Below the pieces are notes generated by a model. It saw nothing but the letters and a program-made list of their open reading frames with translations, did no database searches and had not been told where the DNA came from. The position numbers and the translations under genes were made by a program. From Ixodes scapularis (Eukaryota; Arthropoda; Arachnida; Ixodida; Ixodidae), in contig NW_024609955.1 of NCBI RefSeq assembly GCF_016920785.2, positions 1,488,001-1,552,000 on the forward strand: DNA of 64,000 bases, read 5' to 3'. This document shows, piece after piece, positions 23,827 to 37,829 of this stretch (positions within the stretch are counted from its first letter, which is position 1; each line of letters opens with the position of its first letter).

Positions 23827-25672
23827 AACCGTTCGTTAATGATTAAGCAATATTTACCGAAAACCGTTAAATATTGACCCCGTTTTCCTTTTTAAATTTT
23901 CAGAAAATCAGTTATAACGTTTGAATAAGGTATCGGATCGGGCTGAAACTATGGCATCTGGTTCGGACCTCTAGAGGTACCTTTGGGCGAAGAAGCGTTC
24001 GTTAATGATTAAGCTATATTTACCGAAAACCGTTAAATATTGGCCCCGTTTTCCTTTTTAAATTTTCAGAAAATCAGTTATAACGTTTGAATAAGGTATC
24101 GGATCGGGCTGAAACTATGGCATCTGGTTCGGACCTCTAGAGTTACCTTTGGGCGGAGAAGAAGCGTTCGTTAATGATTAAGCTATATTTACCGAAAACC
24201 GTTAAATATTGGCCCCGTTTTCCTTTTTAAATTTTCAGAAAATCAGTTATAACGTTTGAATAAGGTATCGAATCGGGCTGAAACTATGGCATCTGGTTCG
24301 GACCTCTAGAGGTACCTTTGGGCGAAAAAAAGCGTTCGTTAATGATTAAGTTATATTTACCGAAAACCGTTAAATATTGGCCCCGTTTTCCTTTTTAAAT
24401 TTTCAGAAAATCAGTTATAACGTTTGAATAAGGTATCGGATCGGGCTGAAACTATGGCATCTGGTTCGGACCTCTAGAGGTACCTTTGGGCGGAGAAAAA
24501 GCGTTCGTTAATCATTAAGCTATATTTACCGAAAACCGTTAAATATTGGCCCCGTTTTCCTTTTTAAATTTTCAGAAAATCAGTTATAACTTTTGAGTAA
24601 GGTATCGGATCGGGGTGAAACTATGGCATCTGGTTCGGACCTCTAGAGGTACCTTTGGGCGGAGAAAAAGCGTTCGTTAATCATTAAGCTATATTTACCG
24701 AAAACCGTTAAATATTGGCCCCGTTTTCCTTTTTAAATTTTCAGAAAATCAGTTATAACTTTTGAATAACGTATCGGATCGGGCTGAAACTATGGCATCT
24801 GGTTCGGACCTCTAGAGGTACCTTTGGGCGGAGAAAAAGCGTTCGTTAATCATTAAGCTATATTTACCGAAAAACGTTAAATATTTGCCCCGTTTTCCTT
24901 TTTAAATTTTCAGAAAATCAGATAACTTTTGAATAACGTATCGGATCGGGGTGAAACTATGGCATCTGGTTCGGACCTCTAGAGGTACCTTTGGGCGGAG
25001 AAAAAGCGTTCGTTAATCATTAAGCTATATTTACCGAAAACCGTTAAATATTGGCCCCGTTTTCCTTTTTAGATTTTCAGAAAATCAGTTATAACGTTTG
25101 ATAAGGTATCGGATCGGGCTGAAACTATGGCATCTGGTTCGGACCTCTAGAGGTACCTTTGGGCGAAGAAGCGTTCGTTAATGATTAAGCTATATTTACC
25201 AAAAACCGTTAAACATTGGCCCCGTTTTCCTTTTTAAATTTTCAGAAAATCAGTTATAACGTTTGAATAAGGTATCGGATCGGGCTGAAACTATGGCATC
25301 TGGTTCGCACCTCTAGAGGTACCTTTGGGCGGAGAAGAAGCGTTCGTTAATGATTAAGCTATATTTACCGAAAACGGTTAAATATTGGCCCCGTTTTCCT
25401 TTTTATATTTTCAGAAAATCAGTTATAACGTTTGAAGGTATCGGATCGGGCTGAAACTATGGCATCTGGTTCGGACCTCTAGTTGTACCTTTGGGCGGAG
25501 AAGAAGCGTTCGTTAATGATTAAGCTATATTTACCGAAAACCGTTAAATATTGGCCCCGTTTTCCTTTTTATATTTTCAGAAAATCAGTTATAACTTTTG
25601 AATAAGGTATCGGATCGGGCTGAAACTATGGCATCTGGTTCGCACCTCTAGTGGTACCTTTGGGCGGAGAAG
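23827..25672 (-). repeat. Block X, copy 3 (1846 bp)
   Basis: Tandem to copy 2. Distinguished by TATTTGCCCC (near 24892) and CAGATAAC (near 24920), both shared with copy 4 but not copy 2, so copies 3 and 4 are the closer pair. After the GCACCTCTAG unit (25307) it has ACGGTTAAATATTGG and GTTTGAAGG. Confidence 0.88.
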
Positions 25673-27300
25673 AACCGTTCGTTAATGATTAAGCAATATT
25701 TACCGAAAACCGTTAAATATTGACCCCGTTTTCCTTTTTAAATTTTCAGAAAATCAGTTATAACGTTTGAATAAGGTATCGGATCGGGCTGAAACTATGG
25801 CATCTGGTTCGGACCTCTAGAGGTACCTTTGGGCGAAGAAGCGTTCGTTAATGATTAAGCTATATTTACCTAAAACCGTTAAATATTGGCCCCGTTTTCC
25901 TTTTTAAATTTTCAGAAAATCAGTTATAACGTTTGAATAAGGTATCGGATCGGGCTGAAACTATGGCATCTGGTTCGGACCTCTAGAGTTACCTTTGGGC
26001 GGAGAAGAAGCGTTCGTTAATGATTAAGCTATATTTACCGAAAACCGTTAAATATTGGCCCCGTTTTCCTTTTTAAATTTTCAGAAAATCAGTTATAACG
26101 TTTGAATAAGGTATCGAATCGGGCTGAAACTATGGCATCTGGTTCGGACCTCTAGAGGTACCTTTGGGCGAAAAAAAGCGTTCGTTAATGATTAAGTTAT
26201 ATTTACCGAAAACCGTTAAATATTGGCCCCGTTTTCCTTTTTAAATTTTCAGAAAATCAGTTATAACGTTTGAATAAGGTATCGGATCGGGCTGAAACTA
26301 TGGCATCTGGTTCGGACCTCTAGAGGTACCTTTGGGCGGAGAAAAAGCGTTCGTTAATCATTAAGCTATATTTACCGAAAACCGTTAAATATTGGCCCCG
26401 TTTTCCTTTTTAAATTTTCAGAAAATCAGTTATAACTTTTGAGTAAGGTATCGGATCGGGGTGAAACTATGGCATCTGGTTCGGACCTCTAGAGGTACCT
26501 TTGGGCGGAGAAAAAGCGTTCGTTAATCATTAAGCTATATTTACCGAAAACCGTTAAATATTGGCCCCGTTTTCCTTTTTAAATTTTCAGAAAATCAGTT
26601 ATAACTTTTGAATAACGTATCGGATCGGGCTGAAACTATGGCATCTGGTTCGGACCTCTAGAGGTACCTTTGGGCGGAGAAAAAGCGTTCGTTAATCATT
26701 AAGCTATATTTACCGAAAAACGTTAAATATTTGCCCCGTTTTCCTTTTTAAATTTTCAGAAAATCAGATAACTTTTGAATAACGTATCGGATCGGGGTGA
26801 AACTATGGCATCTGGTTCGGACCTCTAGAGGTACCTTTGGGCGGAGAAAAAGCGTTCGTTAATCATTAAGCTATATTTACCGAAAACCGTTAAATATTGG
26901 CCCCGTTTTCCTTTTTAGATTTTCAGAAAATCAGTTATAACGTTTGATAAGGTATCGGATCGGGCTGAAACTATGGCATCTGGTTCGGACCTCTAGAGGT
27001 ACCTTTGGGCGAAGAAGCGTTCGTTAATGATTAAGCTATATTTACCAAAAACCGTTAAACATTGGCCCCGTTTTCCTTTTTAAATTTTCAGAAAATCAGT
27101 TATAACGTTTGAATAAGGTATCGGATCGGGCTGAAACTATGGCATCTGGTTCGCACCTCTAGAGGTACCTTTGGGCGGAGAAGAAGCGTTCGTTAATGAT
27201 TAAGCTATATTTACCGAAAACGGTTAAATATTGGCCCCGTTTTCCTTTTTATATTTTCAGAAAATCAGTTATAACGTTTGAAGGTATCGGATCGGGCTGA
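25673..27300 (-). repeat. Block X, copy 4
   Basis: Same series as copy 3, including TATTTGCCCC and CAGATAAC, with the GCACCTCTAG anchor at 27153. A private change is CCTAAAACCG near 25869. It runs into a CTCTAGTTG-type stretch (27.3-27.9 kb) containing TATATATTCAG and TAATGAATAAGC, as block Z does. Confidence 0.85.
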
Positions 27301-28179
27301 AACTATGGCATCTGGTTCGGACCTCTAGTTGTACCTTTGGGCGGAGAAGAAGCGTTCGTTAATGATTAAGCTATATTTACCGAAAACCGTTAAATATTGG
27401 CCCCGTTTTCCTTTTTATATATTCAGAAAATCACCCATAACCTTTGAATAAGGTATCAGATCGGGCTGAAACTATGGCATCTGGTTCGGACCTCTAGTTG
27501 TACCTTTGGGCGGAAAAGAAGCGTTCGTTAATGAATAAGCTATATTTACCGAAAACCGTTAAATATTGGCCCCGTTTTCCTTTTTATATTTTCAGAAAAT
27601 CAGTTATAACTTTTGAATAAGGTATCGGATAGGGCTGAAACTATGGCATCTGGTTCGGACCTCTAGTTGTACCTTTGGGCGGAGAAGAAGCGTTCGTTAA
27701 TGATTAAGCTATATTTACCGAAAACCGTTAAATATTAGCCCCGTTTTTCTTTTTATATTTTCAGAAAATCACCCATAACTTTTGAATAAGGTATCAGATC
27801 GGGCTGAAACTATGGCATCTGGTTCGGACCTCTAGTTGTACCTTTGGGCGGAGAATAAGCGTTCGTTAATGAATAAGCTATATTTACCGAAAACCGTTAA
27901 ATATTGGCCCCGTTTTTCTTTTTATATTTTCAGAAAATCACCCATAACTTTTGAATAAGGTATCGGATCGGGCTGAAACTATGGCATCTGGTTCGGACCT
28001 CTAGTGGTACCTTTGGGCGGTGAAGAAGCGTTCGTTAATGATTAAGCTATATTTACCGAAAACCGTTAAATATTGGCCCCGTTTTCCTTTTTATATTTTC
28101 AGAAAATCAGTTATAACTTTTGAATAAGGTATCGGATCGGGCTGAAACTATGGCATCTGGTTCGGACCTCTAGTGGTAC

Positions 28180-31100
28180 CTTTGGGCGGAGAAGAAGCGT
28201 TCGTTAATGATTAAGCTATATTTACCGAAAACCGTTAAATATTGGCCCCGTTTTCCTTTTTAAATTTTCAGAAAATCAGTTATAACTTTTGAATAAGGTA
28301 TCGGATCGGGCTGAAACTATGGCATCTGGTTCGGACCTCTAGAGGTACCTTTGGGCGGAGAAGAAGCGTTCGTTAATGATTAAGCTATATTTACCGAAAA
28401 CCGTTAAATATTGGCCCCGTTTTCCTTTTTATATTTTCAGAAAATCACCCATAACTTTTGAATAAGGTATCGGATCGGGCTGAAACTATGGCATCTGGTT
28501 CGGACCTCTAGAGGTACCTTTAGGCGGAGAAGCTTTCTTTCATGATTAAGCTATATTTACCGAAAACCGTTAAATATTGGCCCCGTTTTCCTTTTTAAAT
28601 TTTCAGAAAATCAGTTATAACTTTTGAATAAGGTATCGGATCGGGCTGAAACTATGGCATCTGGTTTGGACCTCTAGAGGTACCTTTGGGCGGAGAAGAA
28701 GCGTTCGTTAAGGATTAAGCTATATTTACCGAAAACCGTTAAATATTGGCCCCGTTTTCCTTTTTAAATTTTCAGAAAATCAGTTATAACTTTTGAATAA
28801 TGTATAGGATCGGGCTGAAACTATGGCATCTGGTTCGGACCTCTAGTGGTACCTTTGGGCGGTGAAGAAGCGTTCGTTAATGATCAAGCTATATTTACCG
28901 AAAACCGTTAAATATTGGCCCCGTTTTCCTTTTTATATTTTCAGAAAATCAGTTATAGCTTTTGAATAAGGTATCGGATCGGGCTGAAACTATGGCATCT
29001 GGTTCGGACCTCTAGTGGTACCTTTGGGCGGAGAAGAAGCGTTCGTTAATGATTAAGCTATATTTACCGAAAACCGTTAAATATTGGCCCCGTTTTCCTT
29101 TTTAAATTTTCAGAAAATCAGTTATAACTTTTGAATAAGGTATCGGATCGGGCTGAAACTATGGCATCTGGTTCGGACCTCTAGAGGTACCTTTGGGCGG
29201 AGAAGAAGCGTTCGTTAATGATTAATCTATATTTACCGAAAACCGTTAAATATTGGCCCCGTTTTCCTTTTTATATTTTCAGAAAATCAGTTATAACTTT
29301 TGAATAATGTATCGGATCGGGCTGAAACTATGGCATCTGGTTCGGACCTCTAGAGGTACCTTTGGGCGGAGAGAAGCGTTCGTTAATGATTAACCTATAT
29401 TTACCGAAAACCGTTAAATATTGGCCCCGTTTTCCTTTTTAAATTTTCAGAAAATCAGTTATAACTTTTGAATAACGTATCGGATCGGGGTGAAACTATG
29501 GCATCTGGTTCGGACCTCTAGAGGTACCTTTGGGCGAAAAAAAGCGTTCGTTAATGATTAAGCTATATTTACCGAAAACCGTTAAATATTGGCCCCGTTT
29601 TCCTTTTTAAATTTTCAGAAAATCAGTTATAACGTTTGAATAAGGTATCGGATCGGGCTGAAACTATGGCATCTGGTTCGGACCTCTAGAGGTACTTTTG
29701 GGCGGAAAAGAAGCGTTCGTTAATGATTAAGCTATATTTACCGAAAACCGTTAAATATTGGCCCCGTTTTCCTTTTTAAATTTTCAGAAAATCAGTTATA
29801 ACTTTTGAATAACGTATCGGATCGGGGTGAAACTATGGCATCTGGTTCGGACCTCTAGAGGTACCTTTGGGCGGAGAAAAAGCGTTCGTTAATCATTAAG
29901 CTATATTTACCGAAAACCGTTAAATATTGGCCCCGTTTTCCTTTTTAAATTTTCAGAAAATCAGTTATAACTTTTGAATAACGTATCGGATCGGGGTGAA
30001 ACTATAACATCTGGTTCGGACCTCTAGAGGTACCTTTGGGCGGAGAAAAAGCGTTCGTTAATCATTAAGCTATATTTACCGAAAACCGTTAAATATTGGC
30101 CCCGTTTTTCTTTTTAGATTTTCAGAAAATCAGTTATAACTTTTGAATAAGGTATCATATCGGCCTCAAACTATGGCATCTGGTTCGGACCTCTAGAGGT
30201 ACCTTTGGGCGGAGAAGCGTTCGTTAATGATTAAGCTATATTACCGAAAACCGTTAAATATTGGCCCCGTTTTCCTTTTTAAATTTTCAGAAAATCAGTT
30301 ATAACGTTTGAATAAGGTATCGGATCGGGCTGAAACTATGGCATCTGGTTCGCACCTCTAGAGGTACCTTTGGGCGGAGAAGAAGCGTTCGTTAATGATT
30401 AAGCTATATTTACCGAAAACCGTTAAATATTGGCCCCGTTTTCCTTTTTATATTTTCAGAAAATCAGTTATAACTTTTGAATAAGGTATCGGATCGGGCT
30501 GAAACTATGGCATCTGGTTCGCACCTCTAGTGGTACCTTTGGGCGGAGAAGAACCGTTCGTTAATGATTAAGCAATATTTACCGAAAACCGTTAAATATT
30601 GACCCCGTTTTCCTTTTTAAATTTTCAGAAAATCAGTTATAACGTTTGAATAAGGTATCGGATCGGGCTGAAACTATGGCATCTGGTTCGGACCTCTAGA
30701 GGTACCTTTGGGCGAAGAAGCGTTCGTTAATGATTAAGCTATATTTACCGAAAACCGTTAAATATTGGCCCCGTTTTCCTTTTTAAATTTTCAGAAAATC
30801 AGTTATAACGTTTGAATAAGGTATCGGATCGGGCTGAAACTATGGCATCTGGTTCGGACCTCTAGAGTTACCTTTGGGCGGAGAAGAAGCGTTCGTTAAT
30901 GATTAAGCTATATTTACCGAAAACCGTTAAATATTGGCCCCGTTTTCCTTTTTAAATTTTCAGAAAATCAGTTATAACGTTTGAATAAGGTATCGAATCG
31001 GGCTGAAACTATGGCATCTGGTTCGGACCTCTAGAGGTACCTTTGGGCGAAAAAAAGCGTTCGTTAATGATTAAGTTATATTTACCGAAAACCGTTAAAT

Positions 31101-32100
31101 ATTGGCCCCGTTTTCCTTTTTAAATTTTCAGAAAATCAGTTATAACGTTTGAATAAGGTATCGGATCGGGCTGAAACTATGGCATCTGGTTCGGACCTCT
31201 AGAGGTACCTTTGGGCGGAGAAAAAGCGTTCGTTAATCATTAAGCTATATTTACCGAAAACCGTTAAATATTGGCCCCGTTTTCCTTTTTAAATTTTCAG
31301 AAAATCAGTTATAACTTTTGAGTAAGGTATCGGATCGGGGTGAAACTATGGCATCTGGTTCGGACCTCTAGAGGTACCTTTGGGCGGAGAAAAAGCGTTC
31401 GTTAATCATTAAGCTATATTTACCGAAAACCGTTAAATATTGGCCCCGTTTTCCTTTTTAAATTTTCAGAAAATCAGTTATAACTTTTGAATAACGTATC
31501 GGATCGGGCTGAAACTATGGCATCTGGTTCGGACCTCTAGAGGTACCTTTGGGCGGAGAAAAAGCGTTCGTTAATCATTAAGCTATATTTACCGAAAAAC
31601 GTTAAATATTGGCCCCGTTTTCCTTTTTAAATTTTCAGAAAATCAGTTATAACTTTTGAATAACGTATCGGATCGGGGTGAAACTATGGCATCTGGTTCG
31701 GACCTCTAGAGGTACCTTTGGGCGGAGAAAAAGCGTTCGTTAATCATTAAGCTATATTTACCGAAAACCGTTAAATATTGGCCCCGTTTTCCTTTTTAGA
31801 TTTTCAGAAAATCAGTTATAACGTTTGATAAGGTATCGGATCGGGCTGAAACTATGGCATCTGGTTCGGACCTCTAGAGGTACCTTTGGGCGAAGAAGCG
31901 TTCGTTAATGATTAAGCTATATTTACCAAAAACCGTTAAATATTGGCCCCGTTTTCCTTTTTAAATTTTCAGAAAATCAGTTATAACGTTTGAATAAGGT
32001 ATCGGATCGGGCTGAAACTATGGCATCTGGTTCGCACCTCTAGAGGTACCTTTGGGCGGAGAAGAAGCGTTCGTTAATGATTAAGCTATATTTACCGAAA
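28180..32100 (-). repeat. ~3.9-kb segment, copy 2 (partner 19600-23520)
   Basis: Anchors at 28527, 28954, 30157 and 31797 match 19951, 20378, 21581 and 23221, each 8576 bp (51 monomers) away. Small private differences include CTGGTTTGGACC and GATTAACCTAT here. Colinearity ends after the GCACCTCTAG unit: this copy continues with ACGGTTAAATATTGG and GTTTGAAGG, the other with TATATATTCAG. Confidence 0.9.
30552..32033 (-). repeat. Block X, copy 5
   Basis: Carried within the 28180-32100 segment. It has TATTGGCCCC and CAGTTATAAC where copies 3 and 4 have TATTTGCCCC and CAGATAAC, as expected if it derives from copy 2. Anchor-to-GCACCTCTAG distance is 1482 bp, the same as in copy 2. Confidence 0.88.
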
Positions 32101-33720
32101 ACGGTTAAATATTGGCCCCGTTTTCCTTTTTATATTTTCAGAAAATCAGTTATAACGTTTGAAGGTATCGGATCGGGCTGAAACTATGGCATCTGGTTCG
32201 GACCTCTAGTTGTACCTTTGGGCGGAGAAGAAGCGTTCGTTAATGATTAAGCTATATTTACCGAAAACCGTTAAATATTGGCCCCGTTTTCCTTTTTATA
32301 TATTCAGAAAATCACCCATAACTTTTGAATAAGGTATCAGATCGGGCTGAAACTATGGCATCTGGTTCGGACCTCTAGGTGTACCTTTGGGCGGAAAAGA
32401 AGCGTTCGTTAATGAATAAGCTATATTTACCGAAAACCGTTAAATATTGGCCCCGTTTTCCTTTTTATATTTTCAGAAAATCAGTTATAACTTTTGAATA
32501 AGGTATCGGATAGGGCTGAAACTATGGCATCTGGTTCGGACCTCTAGTTGTACCTTTGGGCGGAGAAGAAGCGTTCGTTAATGATTAAGCTATATTTACC
32601 GAAAACCGTTAAATATTAGCCCCGTTTTTCTTTTTATATTTTCAGAAAATCACCCATAACTTTTGAATAAGGTATCATATCGGGCTGAAACTATGGCATC
32701 TGGTTCGGACCTCTAGTTGTACCTTTTTAGCGGAGAATAAGCGTTCGTTAATGAATAAGCTATATTTACCGAAAACCGTTAAATATTGGCCCCGTTTTTC
32801 TTTTTATATTTTCAGAAAATCACCCATAACTTTTGAATAAGGTATCAGATCGGGCTAAAACTATGGCATCTGGTTCGGACGTCTAGAGGTACCTTTGGAC
32901 GGAGAAGAAGCGTTCGTTAATGATTAAGCTATATTTACCGAAAACCTTTAAATATTGGCCCCGTTTTCCTTTTTATATTTTCAGAAAAACACCCATAACT
33001 TTTAAATAAGGTATCGGATCGGGCTGAAACTATGGCATCTGGTTCGGACCTCTAGTTGTACCTTTGGGCGGAGAAGAAGCGTTCGTTAATGATTAAGCTA
33101 TATTTACCGAAAACCGTTAAATATTGGCCCCGTTTTCCTTTTTCTATTTTCAGAAAATCAGTTATAACTTTTGAATAAGGTATCGGATCGGGCTGAAACT
33201 ATGACATCTGGTTCGGACATCTAGTTGTACCTTTGGGCAGAGAAGAAGCGTTCGTTAATGATTAAGCTATATTTAACGAAAACCGTTAAATATTGGCCCC
33301 GTTTTCCTTTTTAAAATTTCAGAAAATCAGTTATAACTTTTGAATAAGGTATCGGATCGGGCTGAAACTATGGCATCTGGTTCGGACCTCTAGAGGTACC
33401 TTTGGGCGGAGAAGAAGCGTTCGTTAATGATTAAGCTATATTTACCGAAAACCGTTAAATATTGGCCCCGTTTTCCTTTTTAAATTTTCAGAAAATCAGT
33501 TATAACATTTGAATAAGGTATCGGATCGGGCTGAAACTATGGCATCTGGTTCGGACCTCTAGTTGTACCTTTGGGCGGAGAAGAAGCGTTCGTTAATGAT
33601 TAAGCTATATTTACCGAAAACCGTTAAATATTGGCCCCGTTTTCTTTTTCTATTTTCAGAAAATCAGTTATAACTTTTGAATAAGGTATCGGATCGGGCT
33701 GAAACTATGACATCTGGTTC
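32034..33720 (-). repeat. 1687-bp tandem duplication, copy 1 (10 monomers)
   Basis: Starts at GCACCTCTAG. Markers in order: ACGGTTAAATATTGG, GTTTGAAGG, TATATATTCAG, CTCTAGGTGTACC, GGATAGGGCTG, TATTAGCCCCG, GTATCATATCGG, ACCTTTTTAGCGG (32721), GGACGTCTAGAGG, TATGACATC, the perfect AACG dyad near 33276, and TTTCTTTTTCTATTTTCAG (33641). All recur 1687 bp later. Confidence 0.92.
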
Positions 33721-35407
33721 GCACCTCTAGAGGTACCTTTGGGCGGAGAAGAAGCGTTCGTTAATGATTAAGCTATATTTACCGAAAACGGTTAAATATT
33801 GGCCCCGTTTTCCTTTTTATATTTTCAGAAAATCAGTTATAACGTTTGAAGGTATCGGATCGGGCTGAAACTATGGCATCTGGTTCGGACCTCTAGTTGT
33901 ACCTTTGGGCGGAGAAGAAGCGTTCGTTAATGATTAAGCTATATTTACCGAAAACCGTTAAATATTGGCCCCGTTTTCCTTTTTATATATTCAGAAAATC
34001 ACCCATAACTTTTGAATAAGGTATCAGATCGGGCTGAAACTATGGCATCTGGTTCGGACCTCTAGGTGTACCTTTGGGCGGAAAAGAAGCGTTCGTTAAT
34101 GAATAAGCTATATTTACCGAAAACCGTTAAATATTGGCCCCGTTTTCCTTTTTATATTTTCAGAAAATCAGTTATAACTTTTGAATAAGGTATCGGATAG
34201 GGCTGAAACTATGGCATCTGGTTCGGACCTCTAGTTGTACCTTTGGGCGGAGAAGAAGCGTTCGTTAATGATTAAGCTATATTTACCGAAAACCGTTAAA
34301 TATTAGCCCCGTTTTTCTTTTTATATTTTCAGAAAATCACCCATAACTTTTGAATAAGGTATCATATCGGGCTGAAACTATGGCATCTGGTTCGGACCTC
34401 TAGTTGTACCTTTTTAGCGGAGAATAAGCGTTCGTTAATGAATAAGCTATATTTACCGAAAACCGTTAAATATTGGCCCCGTTTTTCTTTTTATATTTTC
34501 AGAAAATCACCCATAACTTTTGAATAAGGTATCAGATCGGGCTAAAACTATGGCATCTGGTTCGGACGTCTAGAGGTACCTTTGGACGGAGAAGAAGCGT
34601 TCGTTAATGATTAAGCTATATTTACCGAAAACCTTTAAATATTGGCCCCGTTTTCCTTTTTATATTTTCAGAAAAACACCCATAACTTTTAGATAAGGTA
34701 TCGGATCGGGCTGAAACTATGGCATCTGGTTCGGACCTCTAGTTGTACCTTTGGGCGGAGAAGAAGCGTTCGTTAATGATTAAGCTATATTTACCGAAAA
34801 CCGTTAAATATTGGCCCCGTTTTCCTTTTTCTATTTTCAGAAAATCAGTTATAACTTTTGAATAAGGTATCGGATCGGGCTGAAACTATGACATCTGGTT
34901 CGGACATCTAGTTGTACCTTTGGGCAGAGAAGAAGCGTTCGTTAATGATTAAGCTATATTTAACGAAAACCGTTAAATATTGGCCCCGTTTTCCTTTTTA
35001 AAATTTCAGAAAATCAGTTATAACTTTTGAATAAGGTATCGGATCGGGCTGAAACTATGGCATCTGGTTCGGACCTCTAGAGGTACCTTTGGGCGGAGAA
35101 GAAGCGTTCGTTAATGATTAAGCTATATTTACCGAAAACCGTTAAATATTGGCCCCGTTTTCCTTTTTAAATTTTCAGAAAATCAGTTATAACATTTGAA
35201 TAAGGTATCGGATCGGGCTGAAACTATGGCATCTGGTTCGGACCTCTAGTTGTACCTTTGGGCGGAGAAGAAGCGTTCGTTAATGATTAAGCTATATTTA
35301 CCGAAAACCGTTAAATATTGGCCCCGTTTTCTTTTTCTATTTTCAGAAAATCAGTTATAACTTTTGAATAAGGTATCGGATCGGGCTGAAACTATGACAT
35401 CTGGTTC
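33721..35407 (-). repeat. 1687-bp tandem duplication, copy 2 (10 monomers)
   Basis: Tandem partner of 32034-33720 with anchors at 33721, 34408 and 35328. A private difference is TTTTAGATAAGG against TTTTAAATAAGG. It is related to blocks Z at 10.6-15.7 kb, so the CTCTAGTTG lineage has been copied repeatedly within the reverse block. Confidence 0.92.
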
Positions 35408-36029
35408 GGACCTCTAGTTGTACCTTTGGGCAGAGAAGAAGCGTTCGTTAATGATTAAGCTATATTTAACGAAAACCGTTAAATATTGGCCCCGTTTTCC
35501 TTTTTATATATTCAGAAAATCACCCATAACTTTTGAATAAGGTATCAGATCGAGCTGAAACTATGGCATCTGGTTCGGACCTCTAGTTGTACCTTTGGGC
35601 GGAGAAGAAGCGTTCGTTAATGAATAAGCTATATTTACCGAAAACCGTTAAATATTGGCCCCGTTTTCCTTTTTATATTTTCAGAAAATCAGTTATAACT
35701 TTTGAATAAGGTATCGGATCGGGCTGAAACTATGGCATCTGGTTCGGACCTCTAGAGGTACCTTTGGGCGGAGAAGAAGCATTCGTTAATGATTAAGCTA
35801 TATTTACCGAAAACCGTTAAATATTGGCCCCGTTTTCTTTTTTAAATTTTCAGAAAATCAGTTATAACTTTTGAATAAGGTATCGGATCGGGCTGAAACT
35901 ATGGCATCTGGTTCGGACCTCTAGTGGTTCCTTTGGGCGGAGAAGAAGCGTTCGTTAATGATTAAGCTATATTTACCGAAAACCGTTAAATATTGCCCCG
36001 TTTTCCTTTTTAAATTTTCAGAAAATCAG

Positions 36030-36864
36030 TTATAACTTTTGATAAGGTATCGGATCGGGCTGAAACTATGGCATCTGGTTCGGACCTCTAGAGGTACCTT
36101 TGGGCGGAGAAGAAGCGTTCGTTAATGATTAAGCTATATTTACCGAAAACCGTTAAATATTGGCCCCGTTTTCCTTTTTAAATTTTCAGAAAATCAGTTA
36201 TAACTTTTGAATAAGGTATCGGATCGGGCTGAAACTATGGCATCTGGTTCGGACCTCTAGTGGTACCTTTGGGCGGAGAAGAAGCGTTCGTTAATGATTA
36301 AGCTATATTTACCGAAAACCGTTAAATATTGGCCCCGTTTTCCTTATATTTTCAAAAAATCAGTTAACTTTTGAATAAGGTATCGGATCGGGCTGAAACT
36401 ATGGCATCTGGTTCGGACCTCTAGTGGTACCTTTGGGCGGAGAAGAAGTGTTCGTTAATGATTAAGCTATATTTACCGAAAACCGTTAAATATTGGCCCC
36501 GTTTTCCTTTTTATATTTTCAGAAAATCAGTTATAACTTTTGAATAAGGTATCGGATCGGGCTGAAACTATGGCATCTGGTTCGGACCTCTAGAGGTACC
36601 TTTAGGCGGAGAAGAAGCTTTCTTTCATGATTAAGCTATATTTACCGAAAACCGTTAAATATTGGCCCCGTTTTCCTTTTTAAATTTTCAGAAAATCATA
36701 ACTTTTGAATAAGGTATCGGATCGGGCTGAAACTATGGCATCTGGTTCGGACCTCTAGAGGTACCTTTGGGCGGAGAAGAAGCGTTCGTTAATGATTAAG
36801 CTATATTTACCGAAAACCGTTAAATATTGGCCCCGTTTTCCTTTTTAAATTTTCAGAAAATCAG
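36030..36864 (-). repeat. 840-bp tandem duplication, copy 1 (5 monomers, 5 bp lost)
   Basis: Five-unit module W: a TTTTGATAAGG unit (36035), two CTCTAGTGG units, TTTTCAAAAAATCAG with GAAGTGTTCG, and the long TTTCTTTCAT unit (36619). One monomer near 36345 has lost 3 T in CCTTTTTATA and AT in GTTATAAC, explaining why the offset is 835 bp before it and 840 bp after. The same five-unit module is embedded in the blocks at 12.1, 16.0 and 17.9 kb. Confidence 0.88.
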
Positions 36865-37704
36865 TTATAACTTTTGATAAGGTATCGGATCGGGCTGAAA
36901 CTATGGCATCTGGTTCGGACCTCTAGAGGTACCTTTGGGCGGAGAAGAAGCGTTCGTTAATGATTAAGCTATATTTACCGAAAACCGTTAAATATTGGCC
37001 CCGTTTTCCTTTTTAAATTTTCAGAAAATCAGTTATAACTTTTGAATAAGGTATCGGATCGGGCTGAAACTATGGCATCTGGTTCGGACCTCTAGTGGTA
37101 CCTTTGGGCGGAGAAGAAGCGTTCGTTAATGATTAAGCTATATTTACCGAAAACCGTTAAATATTGGCCCCGTTTTCCTTTTTATATTTTCAAAAAATCA
37201 GTTATAACTTTTGAATAAGGTATCGGATCGGGCTGAAACTATGGCATCTGGTTCGGACCTCTAGTGGTACCTTTGGGCGGAGAAGAAGTGTTCGTTAATG
37301 ATTAAGCTATATTTACCGAAAACCGTTAAATATTGGCCCCGTTTTCCTTTTTATATTTTCAGAAAATCAGTTATAACTTTTGAATAAGGTATCGGATCGG
37401 GCTGAAACTATGGCATCTGGTTCGGACCTCTAGAGGTACCTTTAGGCGGAGAAGAAGCTTTCTTTCATGATTAAGCTATATTTACCGAAAACCGTTAAAT
37501 ATTGGCCCCGTTTTCCTTTTTAAATTTTCAGAAAATCATAACTTTTGAATAAGGTATCGGATCGGGCTGAAACTATGGCATCTGGTTCGGACCTCTAGAG
37601 GTACCTTTGGGCGGAGAAGAAGCGTTCGTTAATGATTAAGCTATATTTACCGAAAACCGTTAAATATTGGCCCCGTTTTCCTTTTTATATTTTCAGAAAA
37701 TCAC
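36865..37704 (-). repeat. 840-bp tandem duplication, copy 2 (5 monomers)
   Basis: Second module W, with TTTTGATAAGG at 36870 and the TTTCTTTCAT unit at 37459. It lacks the 5-bp loss of copy 1, so the loss in copy 1 came after the duplication or the copies have been only partly homogenised. Confidence 0.88.
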
Positions 37705-37829
37705 CCATAACTTTTGAATAAGGTATCGGATCGGGCTGAAATTATGGCATCTGGTTCGGACCTCTAGAGGTACCTTTCGGCGGAGAAGAAGCGTTCGTTA
37801 ATGATTAAGCTATATTTACCGAAAACCGT

